From: Vitrella brassicaformis
Taxonomy: Eukaryota > Sar > Vitrellaceae
Length of the DNA: 39,412 bases
NCBI GenBank assembly: GCA_001179505.1
Contig: CDMY01000427.1
Span: 1-39,412, forward strand
Direction of reading: 5' to 3'
A model generated the notes under the pieces. It did no database searches, was not told the DNA's origin, and saw only the letters and a list, made by a program, of their open reading frames with translations. Made by a program: the position numbers and the translations under genes. The number at the start of each line of letters is the position of its first letter. The first letter of the stretch is position 1. This document shows positions 10,001 to 20,417 of this stretch, piece after piece.

Positions 10001-12923
10001 GGCGGCTGGAGCTGAGATGCGTCTGTCGTCTGCCCCCATCCCTGCGGCCATGCCGAGCGAGGGTCGAGGACCTCTGCCAATCGTGGCCAACGGAAGCCAG
10101 GGGGGCGAGGTCAACCTCAATGAAGACCGTGTGGTGACCGTTATAGTACCCCAGCCCCTCCTGCCGTCCCCCGCTGCTGCGCCTGCATCCGTTGGAGTGC
10201 CGATTGCGGCGATCGGTGTGCCGACCGCTATGCCGCCACCCAGCATGTTGTCGTCATCGCACGAGGGAATACTGCCCACACCGACTTTTGGTGTGCCGAC
10301 TCCGGCTTTCGGCTCGCCACCGGCGACTCCGGCGACTCCGGTGGTCGGCCCGCCCGACGTGTTTGGAGGTCCTGTGGTGGCCAACGGGGCGGTCGGCCCG
10401 CCCGACGTGTTTGGAAGTCCTGTGGTGGCCAACGGGGCTGGTGCTGCTGCTGCTGCTGCTGCTATGGAGATATCCGAGCGTCCCCCTGTCTTCGCGTCAG
10501 CACACGCCCACGGCCACTCCATTCCGCCGCCCCCGCGTGAGCCGCCAACGTACATTGGTCAGCCAGGCGCTTACGACCACCCCCACATGGGCCCACGTCT
10601 GCCGCTGACATCTGTCGGTGCGCCTCCAGCACTGCTCGCCCACCGCCCTCCCATCCCCCAAGCCAGCAGGGCGTTGATTCCCCCTCTGATGATCCCTGAG
10701 CAGCTGCCCGGGATCCTCCCTCCCCCACTACCCAGGAGCGGCGGGAGCCTACCGCCAACTCAAATGCAGCCACCTCACCCTCACCCACTCCCACCCCAGC
10801 CCCCACCACCACCACTCTCACCCGAGATGGTGGACAACGCCAGGAGTCCGACTGCATTTCCGAGAGGTGGTGGGATGCCCCGCTACGGGCCTGGCAGCAT
10901 GGACATGTCGGCGGGGCTGCTGCAGACGCCACCCAAGCGGGCTGAGGTCATCATGAGCACGATTCCGAGCCAGCCGCCGCCCGCAATTGATGCTGGACGA
11001 ATGGTGATGATGCAGCAACAGTTCAACCACCACAACCACCACCACAACCACAACCACCACCACCAGCACCAGCAGGGTGGCGGCAGACCGGCCGGGGCGG
11101 CCACTGTGGCATCTTCACAGACGTCATCAGCCCATCGTCAGGTGCGCCAGACCGACACCCGCCCTCCGGTCACCCGAGAGCAAGCAGCAGAGAGCCATGC
11201 TGCTGGACCAAGTCGCCAGCGGGCCGTCGGCCGAGGGCTGGGCATCCCACCGCCGCCAGCAAGCATTTCGCCATCTCGACCGCACATTCCACACGGTTCT
11301 GCTGGCACACCCTCACAAAGCCCTTACAACGACAGCTATGGGCCCGACTCGTCCCCCAGTCCGTCTCCCCTCGCTCAAAGCGCACCCAGCGGCGCCCAGC
11401 CTACACACCCGACGCAGGCGAGGCAGGACGTGTGCAGCGGCAGTCGCCACACACTCGGCCAGCAATACGGGCCTGACTTGGGAGCGGAGAGGGGGAGGGA
11501 GGGGGAGAGAGACAAGCCCGTGACCCCCAACACCGACAGAGATGCAGCCCACCAGCCCCCTCACCACCACCAGCACCACCACCGAGGTTCGCCGCCCCCA
11601 CGACGAGGCCGAGGGGGCCGCCCACCGCTCCGCTCTCACTGGCGGCCTGTGCGTGAGGGAGGAGACGACAGCCCCCAACAAGCCGACCGAGAGGAGCCCA
11701 GCAGCAGCGGCTACGGGCATGTCAAGCGAGGCACGGGGCGGGGCGGCCAGCAGCAGCCATCCGAGGCTCCACAAGAGGCCGGCGAAGAGGCCAAGCCAGA
11801 CAACGAGACGTCAGCGGCATCAGCAGCCCCGCTCTCTGCCAGTGAGAGCATCACCATCGAGGCTCCGACCAAGAATGAGCTCTCATCGTCGGCCGACCTG
11901 ACGTCGACGGGCGAGGCGGCCAAGGCAGCCGACGAGAGCTCCCCTGGCCCCCTGGCCAAGCCTGAGGAGCCGCCCGAGAAGGGCAGCTCATCAACCACCA
12001 CAACCACCGATAGGAAGGAGACGGCTGAGAGGCCCGCCCCGGCCGCCGCGCGTGATCGTCGCCCCTCAGCCCCTCTGTCGTCGTCACTGCCGTCCATCCC
12101 GCTGGCTGCAGGGCAGCGCCCGGTGCGGTACGACTATGGGTCGCGGGCGAGCCAGGCGTCACTGGACTATGGCTACGAGATGGACTACGAGGACGCTTTC
12201 CAGACGAGAAACATCATGCGCGACCTCGGGCAGCGGGGAGTGACGGTGAAGGTGCACGGGGCAGCGTCGGTGTCCTCACCAACCAATGACAGCTGGAGCC
12301 GCAGCGTCGGATCCGACCCTGTCGAGCCCCAGCCCCTCACACCCTCTCTCCCTCGGGATCGACACTTCCAGCAGTCGATGCGTCACGACGAGGCCGTCCG
12401 CGCCTTCTACGCCTCGGCCACCACCACCCCACCGTCCGTCGATGCCGCATCATCCCGCGGCAACCACATCAGCAACCCGTCACGGACAACAGCGGCTGAC
12501 ACAGCTGCGGCGGGATCGACGTGCGCGTTGAAGGAGGTGCATGGCGGCAGCCTCAGCAGCAGAGAGCTGATGGACGACAGGGCATACAGAGACCGGGAGA
12601 GGTCGCCGTCCACCCCCGACGCACCTGCAGAGAGGGAGATGGAGCGGCTTAGCGGTTCGCGAGACGGCCTCCCCTTCCCTACGCCAGCCACCTCAGACAC
12701 ACCCACACCACGCACGCCAAAAACACCTGGCGAGAGCAACAGTGCGGGCAGCCAGGACCGCGGGGTAAGTATCCACACACGCAACGGACGATGTGTGTGT
12801 CACTTATCATTATTCCGATCGTGTGTTGATTTGATCAGTGTGCGTCCGGCTTCTGTTGGGTTCTGAAGAAGTTGCGTGTCTTTTTGTTTCCTAACATCGC
12901 TGCAGCCCCGCACTTTCCCTTGA
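7024..12923 (+). CDS. Large, mostly disordered protein of unknown function (about 1,660 aa)
   Basis: The phase-consistent model is 7024-7247, 7356-7485, 7571-7621, 7718-7874, 7970-8506, 8899-12764 and 12906-12923. The first part (about 350 aa) is folded-looking, with helices such as YVQSRVRSHVEELV and a segment NTVVNGHFCDPFGVGF, but I recognise no family. The remaining roughly 1,290 residues are low complexity: Pro/Ala-rich, a His/Asn tract near 11020-11070, Gln and Ser runs, then a short ordered-looking stretch near 12150-12250 (YEMDYEDAF, RNIMRDLGQRGVTVKV). A 50-nt in-frame tandem duplication (VVGPPDVFG motif) lies at 10340-10440. The 392-nt intron 8507-8898 is the weak point: it is long for this window and coding-like in composition, so the N- and C-terminal halves could be separate genes or the region could hold indels. 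The final exon is tiny (PRTFP-stop). Confidence 0.55.
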
Positions 12924-13966
12924 ACGACCTTGATATTTGAGCGGTGTGTGTGGGTGGGTGGGTGAGTGTGTCTGTATGTGTGTTGCATACATTTTCTTTA
13001 GGGTTGTAGGGTTGGTGGGTTTCTTTCGGCTTTGCCAGCGATGTGTGTTTTCGGGACATTTTCTCTTCGTGTGCGTGTGCACCATACCATACACACCACA
13101 CCACACGACACGACATACACACCTCGGCTGCCATACACACAGATCGTCGGCAAGCTAAGCCACGCTACGCACGCTTCACACCCAATGCGCACACACACCC
13201 ATCCGCCCACATGACATGCTGTGGTGTGTTTTGTACTGTATCCGCCCTGTCTGGCTGCTCGCCTGCCTGCCTGCCTGCCTGCCTGTCTGTGTGCGCATGC
13301 ACTAGTATACACTGACGGATTGTTCGTCTGTCTGTTTGTCTGATCCTTTGAGAGAGGGATGGGTGGCGAGAGAGAGAGGTCTTGACGGACAGAACGTACT
13401 CGGATGGATGGACGGAGACACAATGTGTTCGGGACTTATGGGGTCATTCGCCCTGCACGTGAAGAGCTGCCCCGATGGTGAATGCATCGATTTGCACACG
13501 TCAATCATTCCTTGAATTCCTCGGTTCAGTCAGAACTCAATGTCTTTCAACGTGCCTCGTGTGAAGAGACATTGACACATAGCGTAACAACAAACATGAA
13601 AACGGCAACAAGCAAGTGGTCTCTGTACGCCCACGGCGACGGGTCGCCAGCCGCAAGCGGCAAGTCCATTCCATAAGCGGCCGGGAACATCTGCACACAC
13701 TTGGACGGAAGACGGATGCATTGTGAAGACGCCCCAGCGGCCAGGCCCGCCAGCCTTCGCGCATCGGCCTCCAATTCTGCCTGCCCCTCCTTCTTGTCCA
13801 TCTCATGACGGCGCTTCGATGACCATCTGGTAGCGACCGTTGCAGACGGATGAATGGATCTGCAGTGCAACAAACAGAATGCACGCACATCCGTAAGCAT
13901 ACAGCAAGCATGTTTGTGGCACACACGTGCACCTGTGGTGAGAGATTCTTCATCTGTCATGGCACC
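12924..13966. other. Intergenic, simple-sequence rich
   Basis: It contains GTGG/TGTG runs near 12940-12980, CACAC runs near 13080-13140, a CCTG microsatellite at about 13260-13290 and GGATGGATGG near 13400. I see no supported gene. An unspliced read-through of the preceding gene would end at 12866 instead of splicing to 12906. Confidence 0.5.
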
Positions 13967-15461
13967 ATGACCGTCGCAGGGTGTTCTGTCAAACTGGGAG
14001 GGAGAAAGAACGAGAAGGGACATGTGACGAGAAGAGGCCCGTCGAGAAATCGGAGACAAGGGACAGAGAGAAAAAGATTTCAACTGTCATCTGAAACGGT
14101 TCCCCCTCCCTTCCGTTCTCCACTTGCTCGCCAGCCACAGCAAGAGCAGCAACAGGAGGGCGAGGGCGAGGGCGCACAAGAACCAACAGAGGAGGAGCCC
14201 AAAGAGGGAGACGGCCTGGAGGTCCTGGCGGCCAAGCTCGTGTCTGACGTCATGGACACAGTCGAGGCCCGCAGCTCGTGGCGGCGTCTGTGGCGGAGGA
14301 TCCCTCCAAGTCGTCCACGGTGCCCCCGCCCGCCCCTGCTGCTCCCACCCATCCGGCCGCTCGCCTTTCGCCATCTCCAGTGCACGCCAAGGCCCCCAGC
14401 GCCATGTTACGAAAGTGTCATGGTGCGGATGTCCTCTCTCTGGTAACGGTCAAACCCACACGCGAAGCATACCAGCCATCCATACGCGCAGCCAAACACA
14501 ATGCGTCCACACTTCCAGTCATCTGAGCCGAGCGCCTTCATCAGGGCCACAGACAGGGGCGAAGGGCATCGTGAGCACTTCGCAACAGCCATCACCACCA
14601 CAACCACTGAGAGGGAGAAGACGACCAAGAGGCCCCTGCCGCCGCGTCTGATTCTCATCCCTCAGCATCTCTGTCGTCGTCACTGCCGTCCATCCCGCCA
14701 GCTGCAGGGGAGCGCCAGTCACGGTGCGGCTTTGGGTCGCGGGCGAGCCAGGAGGGGAGGGGCATCTGCAGTGGAGCGAGGACGCTCTCGAAGAGATGCT
14801 CAAGATCGTCGATCCCAAGAAACCTGACAGCCCGGTGGTAAAGCGAACAGACAGCCACTGAAACAGACGGCAGACAGGCAGGCACATGGGTGGTCGTGAT
14901 GTGCGTGGTGTGGATCAGGTGGGCAAGGCCTTGGTAGATGCGTGATAGCAAGTGCGACGGCCACCACGAGGTGTATGGCTGGTCCCTCGCTGCTCTCCGG
15001 TATTCACGCACAGAAGACACCCCACACACCAACACCATTCCTCTGGCTAATTCTCTCCTCTGTGCTGCATTGCAGAGCAATGGCGAGCGGCGAGAGGGCC
15101 TCGGCCACCACCTATGGGATGATCTCACGTGGCGCCCTCCGAATCATCCAGCGCAGGCTCGCCACCGCCCTCACCACCACGCCCCCGCCCGTGGATGACG
15201 AGAGGCGGTGGGGCGGGATGCGCCTGTGTGTCGAGCATGCCATGGGGCTGCTGGGCGACATCCAACAGAACTGCAGGAGGTCTCATTGCGACTCACACAC
15301 ATGCCAGCCACACCCATCGGCGCGTGCCTGTCAGTGCTCAACTATGATCAATCTGATCGTGTTTTGTGTTGTGCAGTCCTCGTCAGTCGAGGGTTCTCTT
15401 GATGACGGTGATGAATGTGATGCGCGATGCATACAACCGCTGCCTATATTTTATATCCTGA
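13967..15461 (+). CDS. Hypothetical protein; 3' exons well supported, 5' part uncertain
   Basis: The 3' exons fit in phase: 14772-14837 (WSEDALEEMLKIVD...), 14919-14941, 15076-15279 (GERASATTYGM, RIIQRRLATAL, VEHAMGLLGDIQQNC) and 15377-15461 (RVLLMTVMNVMRDAY, then RCLYFIS-stop). Upstream, an acidic Gln/Glu-rich frame from an ATG at 13967 reads to about 14270 (LAAKLVSDVMDTVEA). The reading frame then changes to AASVAEDPSKSSTV..., ending at a GT donor at 14443. A 53-nt intron 14222-14274 would repair the frame but would remove the coding-like stretch, so a frame break is equally possible. The 329-nt intron 14443-14771 contains sequence homologous to 11985-12200 of the preceding gene. No domain was recognised. 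Confidence 0.45.
14580..14800 (+). repeat. Diverged duplicate of 11985-12200
   Basis: The blocks ACCACCACAACCAC, CTCTGTCGTCGTCACTGCCG, TCCATCCCGC, GCTGCAGG and GGGTCGCGGGCGAGCCAGG occur in the same order in both places. Indels break the original frame in this copy. The continuation TATGAGGACGCTTTC-like versus GCGAGGACGCTCTC suggests that the exon starting at 14772 (SEDALEEML) descends from the same segment as YEDAFQTRNIM in the 7024-12923 gene. Confidence 0.7.
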
Positions 15462-15622
15462 CGGTTGGTTAAGCGTTCTCTCTGCCTATCATCCGTGTAG
15501 ACCAGGTGTGCCTGCAGATCATGTCTCTGCCGGTCTCTGCCTATCTCTGCCTACATTTTATGTATATCCTGACGATCCGTTAACCGTAGCTCCCTCTCTC
15601 TTCCTCTCTGCCTACGTAGTGG
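15439..15622 (+). repeat. Local tandem duplication, about 105-bp period
   Basis: TGCCTATATTTTATATCCTGACGGTTGGTTAAGCG, then CTCTGCCTA...GTAG, at about 15441-15503 recurs with small changes at about 15546-15622 (shown here only in outline). The first copy supplies the last codons and stop of the upstream gene; the second lies downstream of the stop. Confidence 0.6.
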
Positions 15623-15820
15623 CAACGACAGGCTGCATATCACGAAGGTGGTCACTGATGGTGCGGAACTCCTTGAAGCTCGGACTTGCATTGCCACCAC
15701 TGAGTCGATCCTCCCCACGCACAGCCAGCACTAGCTGTCAGGTCTTGGCATACAACACACTGAAAAACCGACCAGCAGAGGCACTCATCAGTACGTGCAG
15801 TCTCTCACACGGACATCATG

Positions 15821-16747
15821 CTATGTGTCCACAGATTGGGCAGTGGATGCACGAGTGATCTTGACGTCAAACAAAGGCCTGAAGCCAACAACACGCACTT
15901 AACACATGTCGGGGACGTTCAGCCACCTCAGTCGTCTGCTCACTTGTCTGTGGCCGATGTCTTGACGTTGCCCATCTTCTGCACACACAAAGAAAGGGCC
16001 GTCCTCCGCGCCCTGGACTTACGCTATGGCTTACTTACCTGGACGACGCTCATGCCCTTGCACACGCGCCCAAAGATGGAGTGCTTGCCTACCAGGCAGC
16101 AACCCAACGCACACACGAATGCAGGAATGCCGCTGCAGTCAGCCTCGGTGCGCGTGTGTATACCGTCAAGGAAGGGGCATGGCGCCAGGGTGATGAAGAA
16201 CTGACTCTTGTTGGTGTTCGGACCTGAATTGGCCATCGACACAATGCCCTGCACACACATACACCGATGACCGACAGCTCCTCACGGTGCTGGCATGCTC
16301 ACCGCCCCTGTGTGCCTCAGCTGTGGGTGGATTTCGTCTTCGAAAGCGCCGCCATAGATTGACTCCCCTCCCCTCCCCGTCCCAGTGGGATCACCACCCT
16401 GGATCATGAAATCCTGACCAGCGCAACACGCAGCCAGATACACCAGACCCCTTCACATACAGCTGTGTGGCTGCCTCACCCTGATGATTCGATGGAAGAT
16501 GGTGTTGTCATAGTAGCCCCTCGACGCCAGGCCAGCAAAGTTGGCGCACGTCCGTGGCGCATGCTTCCAGTACAGCTCTATCTCGATGTCACCCTGAACA
16601 GAGAGGTAATCAAGCACCAGCGAGAATCAAACAGTTGCCGAGTGCTTTGTTGATACACTTGCTGGTGCGTTTCCTTCCTTACGTCATCATGGCACCTACC
16701 ATGCTTGTGACGAGCAGCACATTCCCGCTGCCTTCCTCTTGTTCCAT
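15821..16747 (-). CDS. PPIL1: PPIL1-type cyclophilin (peptidyl-prolyl isomerase), 166 aa
   Basis: This is a single-domain cyclophilin that interconverts cis and trans peptidyl-prolyl bonds. The PPIL1 group is a spliceosome-associated branch in other eukaryotes. Exons on the minus strand are 16747-16700, 16593-16480, 16413-16303, 16248-16164, 16088-16039, 15978-15944 and 15878-15821. All phases agree and the product is 166 aa, the same length as typical PPIL1. Visible motifs are [32 protein letters not shown] (catalytic Arg, Phe, Met, Gln), [18 protein letters not shown] and [12 protein letters not shown]. The Trp that contacts cyclosporin in cyclophilin A is Phe here (PFLDGKH). The start is set by [16 protein letters not shown], matching the family's short N-terminus. 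The gene is convergent with the upstream + gene and divergent from the 16913 gene. Confidence 0.93.
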
Positions 16748-16912
16748 CGAATCAATGATCTTCCGCCAAACACACAGATCAATGCAATACGGACAAGGAC
16801 CTCTGCAGGCACACCTTTGTCACGTGGTTTCCTTTTTTTTTTGAAGAGCTGCGAGCTCAGCTTCGTCGACCCTCTAAGCTCGCACACTGATGGACGAGAT
16901 CTGAGCATTATC
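16748..16912. promoter_or_regulatory. Compact divergent promoter region
   Basis: Only 165 bp separate the start codons of the PPIL1 gene (minus) and the gene at 16913 (plus), so both promoters must share or abut this stretch. It contains a run of ten T's near 16835 and no clear TATA box. The role is inferred from gene orientation. Confidence 0.5.
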
Positions 16913-19900
16913 ATGGCTACATTCCTGCGCAGCTGTCGCCCCAGTGGCGGCCTGATCAATTCCAACTTGACGCGGCACTCAAGACGATGCATGGCATCGA
17001 CTTATACGGCCGTGACGCGTCGGCGGGAGAAGGAGACCGCCCAGCAGATGGAAGGCGACAAGGGCAGGCAACAGCGGCTCCTTGAGGATCTCGAGAGGGA
17101 CAAGCAGATACAGAGGCAGGCGGCCGCAAGAGCAGCTCCGATGGGCGGCAAGGGGGTTGTGGCGAGCGAGGCCTTCCGCAAGAAGGCTGCACGGGTCGGC
17201 CGCATGGGCACCGGTCAGCTGCTGGACTTCCTGGGCGAGACTTCAAGAGCCAAAGTGGCCGACCCTGTGGTTTGGGAGCGGATCATCGAACATATCGGTC
17301 TTCACCACCGGCAGCAGGGCATTGCCACCACGGAGGGAGAAAGGCCAACAGTCGGAGAGGAGGCAGAGGCGGAAGAAGAGATCGAGGGGGAAGAGCCGTC
17401 GGCCCAGAGGTTTGCGTTGAGTGTGGATGTGGAGGACGGCTTCGTCGGCCAGCTGCGGCAGCTCTCTCACGAGCAGTTCATCTCGATGCTCGAAGCCCTC
17501 AACTCAACCACCGCCTTCGTCGCAATGGACCCCCGGCTGTCGGCACTGATCAGCAAGGCCTTCTGCGAGCGGCCGTTCGAGCACAGTGATCTTCGCCATC
17601 TATCCAACGTGGTGTGTTTTGTCCCGCTGCGGCAAGATGCATGCCGCCGAGAAATGATGCAGTACCTAGGGCAGCTGTTCCGCAAGGGCCGCTACAGGAA
17701 ACGGCTTATGGATGACCAGCTGTATGTCAAGACGGCCATTGCACTGCTGCCGTGCCTCAACTCACATCTGCTGTCGGCATTCCTGAGGACAGTGGGGCCT
17801 TCCTCTTACCCCTCTGCAGTCATGGCGATGGGCGGCGACGATCTGCGGCTCATCCTGCGGGCGCTGTCGACCTTCAAAGTGCGGGATGGGTCGCTGGTCA
17901 GTGCTGTCGCGCATGCCGTCAGTGTGCAGCCTCAGAGGTGAGCCAATGAGTGCACGGAAAACGTCCGTGATTCAGCTGTATGTCATCTCGTCTTTGTTTC
18001 TCTCAGGTTTGGCTCACCTGTCAATCTGACCGGTCTTGCCACAGGTGAGCGGATCATCATCCGCAGTATGCAGAGGCACTCTTGTGGCCCCCTTTTCCTT
18101 GTGTGTGTACAGATTTCCTCGACTGTCGGTTGATGGAGCCCGGAGTGCCCTCGCCGATCGACCAGCTGCTGGCAGAGATCAGGTGCCGATACTTGAATAG
18201 CTGAATTCACTCCGTATGCGTTGGATTATGTCATGTCAGGCGCCAGGCCCCCTCCTACAACTTGCAGGATCTGACCATCGTCGCAGGTGGGTTTCCAGCG
18301 AAGAAGACGCAGAATGACATCGGAAGATAGACCACAATGTGATTGCCTGGGTTCAGGAGGGTTGGCTCGGGCGCCGTGGGGTGGCTTGTCCGAGAAGCAT
18401 GGCCTGCGGCTGACAGTGGACACTCTACGGGGACGATGTCGCGATCTCATAGGTACCGGCGAAGATGAAGCAAAGCCAAACGACCAGGTCAGTGGCAGAC
18501 TCAAGAGTACCAGCTCTCGACTCGTGTGCATCTGTCCTCTGTCTGTCCCCCAGTTGCTGGCCCTGTTGTCATCCTTCGCTGCCTTCGAGTGGATCCCCGA
18601 CGGCGCCACGCCACTCCCGACATCGGCCGACCTCCCCGTCACACCATGCTACAAGTCCACACGAGGCGAACAGACGCTGACTGACACCCTTGCCCAGGCA
18701 GCCAAGAAGGCCCTTCTCTCACCCCCAAGTGAACAGGGAGAGGGATCAGCGGAGGACCGGTCGGCTGCATTCATGGCCCTGTCAGCCACCCTGCAAACCG
18801 CCCTCCACTCGTCCTCCCAGACCATCTCAGCCCTGGTTGACGAGCTTCGGCCGTTCCTGTCATCTCAGGCCGGGCAGGCATATGAGGAGGCATCCTTCAA
18901 GACCCTCCTGGAGCACTGCAGCCACACTCTACTTTCGGCTACGGCAGAGTATGTCGGCAGAGCAACGAGAGACCCATCCAGCGCGGCTAGTAGCTATCAT
19001 GCTGCCCTCAACGGAGCCGCGGAGACCTTGCGAGTGGTGCGGCTGTTCCTATCGGTCCCTCTGGCCAGACAGACCTTCGATGTGGCCGTGTCTTCCTTCC
19101 GCGCCCTGGCCGTTGCGTCCCACTGCACCACATCCATCCAACCCCATCTTGAGGACCACCAAGAGGCTAAGAAACGGCTTGATGGGCTCCGGCAGCAGGC
19201 CGATGACACAACGGCGGCCCTCGACAAGGCCTTATCTTCACTGCTGACATCGCCAGATGTTGCGGTGGAGGTGACACCCGGCGACCTGACGGCCCTCGCT
19301 TCCCTGCCGTGTCCCACCACGTTTGCGGTGGTCGTCCGCCGTCTGCAGAAGGACCTCATCCCCCAGCTGACCCTCTCGGAGGCCCCCCTGTTCGTGCGGC
19401 TGTTCGCTCTCGCCCAGCTGGGCCACATGCCCCTCTCTCTCCCGGCCACTGCACCCATCACCGTTGGTGGTGATGAGGTGGTCGAGACCTCACCACCAGC
19501 AGCGACTGCTACAGCCCCTGCAGGCGAATCATTTACGTCGCATTTCGGTCCGGCGAAAGGCGCATCTTCCGAGGCACCGGCAGCTGCTCGTCAGGCTATC
19601 TCGGGTGGTGGCCCCAGGGGCACTCTGGAGGGCTTCGAATCCCTCAGCCGCCGCAAGCTGGCGACCGGCGCCCCTTCACTACTGGAGGAGCGGCCACTAA
19701 CGCGTGAGGAGGAGATCGCGAGCCTGGAATGGATGGAGGGGCTGCTTGATGACGCGCAGCCGTCGCTCTCGACCCACCCCTTCGGCCATGGGGTGCGTCT
19801 CTACGACGAGCTGATGATTCATGCCGGCCACAACGGCACGGAGCCCGACAGCCCCCTCCCTGAAGACACGGTGGACCGGGACGAGGCAAGGAGGCGGCTG

Positions 19901-20191
19901 CGGTCATTGGCGTGTTTCGTGACGCTGCATGCCGACCCCATGCACACCGGGCAGCCTTCCCAGGGGGCCGTCGACCACCTCACTGAGTCGATCAAGACGC
20001 AACAGGCCAAGAAACAGCTGGAAGGAAAGACCGCGGGCGAGCAGGCAGAAAGAGGCGAAGGCGATCCGCCGTCTGTACGTGCGGTGATGCCCTCGGCTGG
20101 TCGGGACGAGGCGGGGCCCTCGGTAACTGCTCGACATGTGCCGTGGGACTTGCTGAAGAAGAGAAGGCCGTCTGTGCGGCTGCAGGAGTGA
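16913..20191 (+). CDS. Hypothetical helical protein, possibly organelle-targeted (about 982 aa)
   Basis: Exons 16913-17937, 18007-18044, 18113-18182, 18240-18286, 18357-18487 and 18554-20191 are phase-consistent and sum to 983 codons. The N-terminus (MATFLRSCRPSGGL..., many Arg/Ser, no acid for about 35 residues) looks like a mitochondrial-type presequence. After it comes a charged helix (RRREKETAQQ...), then regular helical repeats with Leu-rich turns (QLLDFLGETSRAKVADP; QLRQLSHEQFISMLEALN; RPFEHSDLRHLSNVVCFV). This resembles the helical-repeat RNA-binding proteins of alveolate organelles, but I cannot confirm that class and no C-terminal RAP domain is evident. The C-terminal third is acidic and less ordered and ends in a basic tail. 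It converges on the exostosin gene, with 226 bp between stops. Confidence 0.75.
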
Positions 20192-20417
20192 GGAGCCAGT
20201 GGCCCAAGGTGCTGTATTGATGTGTGTATTGATGTGTCTGTGAGGTTTGCGAGATGGCTGGCCGTTGTCGATTTGTGCAAGTCGTATGTGAGCAAGACAG
20301 ATGGACGACAGGTCGATGGACATCCCATGTGTACATCACATCGTATAAATGGTCTTTCCAGTTGTCTGTCTGTATACACACAGTCGGCTCACACGCACAT
20401 CCACAGGCACACACGCG

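Noticed and set aside
9191-10555. 454-residue open frame on the minus strand opposite the large + gene
   Set aside because: It mirrors GC-rich, Pro/Ala-coding sequence. The + strand carries the continuous frame that is also conserved in the 31.3-31.9 kb copy, and the minus frame has no domain or splice-linked neighbours.
12765-14100. Joining the 7024-12923 gene to the 13967-15461 gene as one
   Set aside because: It would need an intron over 1.2 kb in a window where introns are mostly under 150 nt, and a nearby acceptor at 12906 gives a clean stop. The two share homology by duplication rather than continuity.
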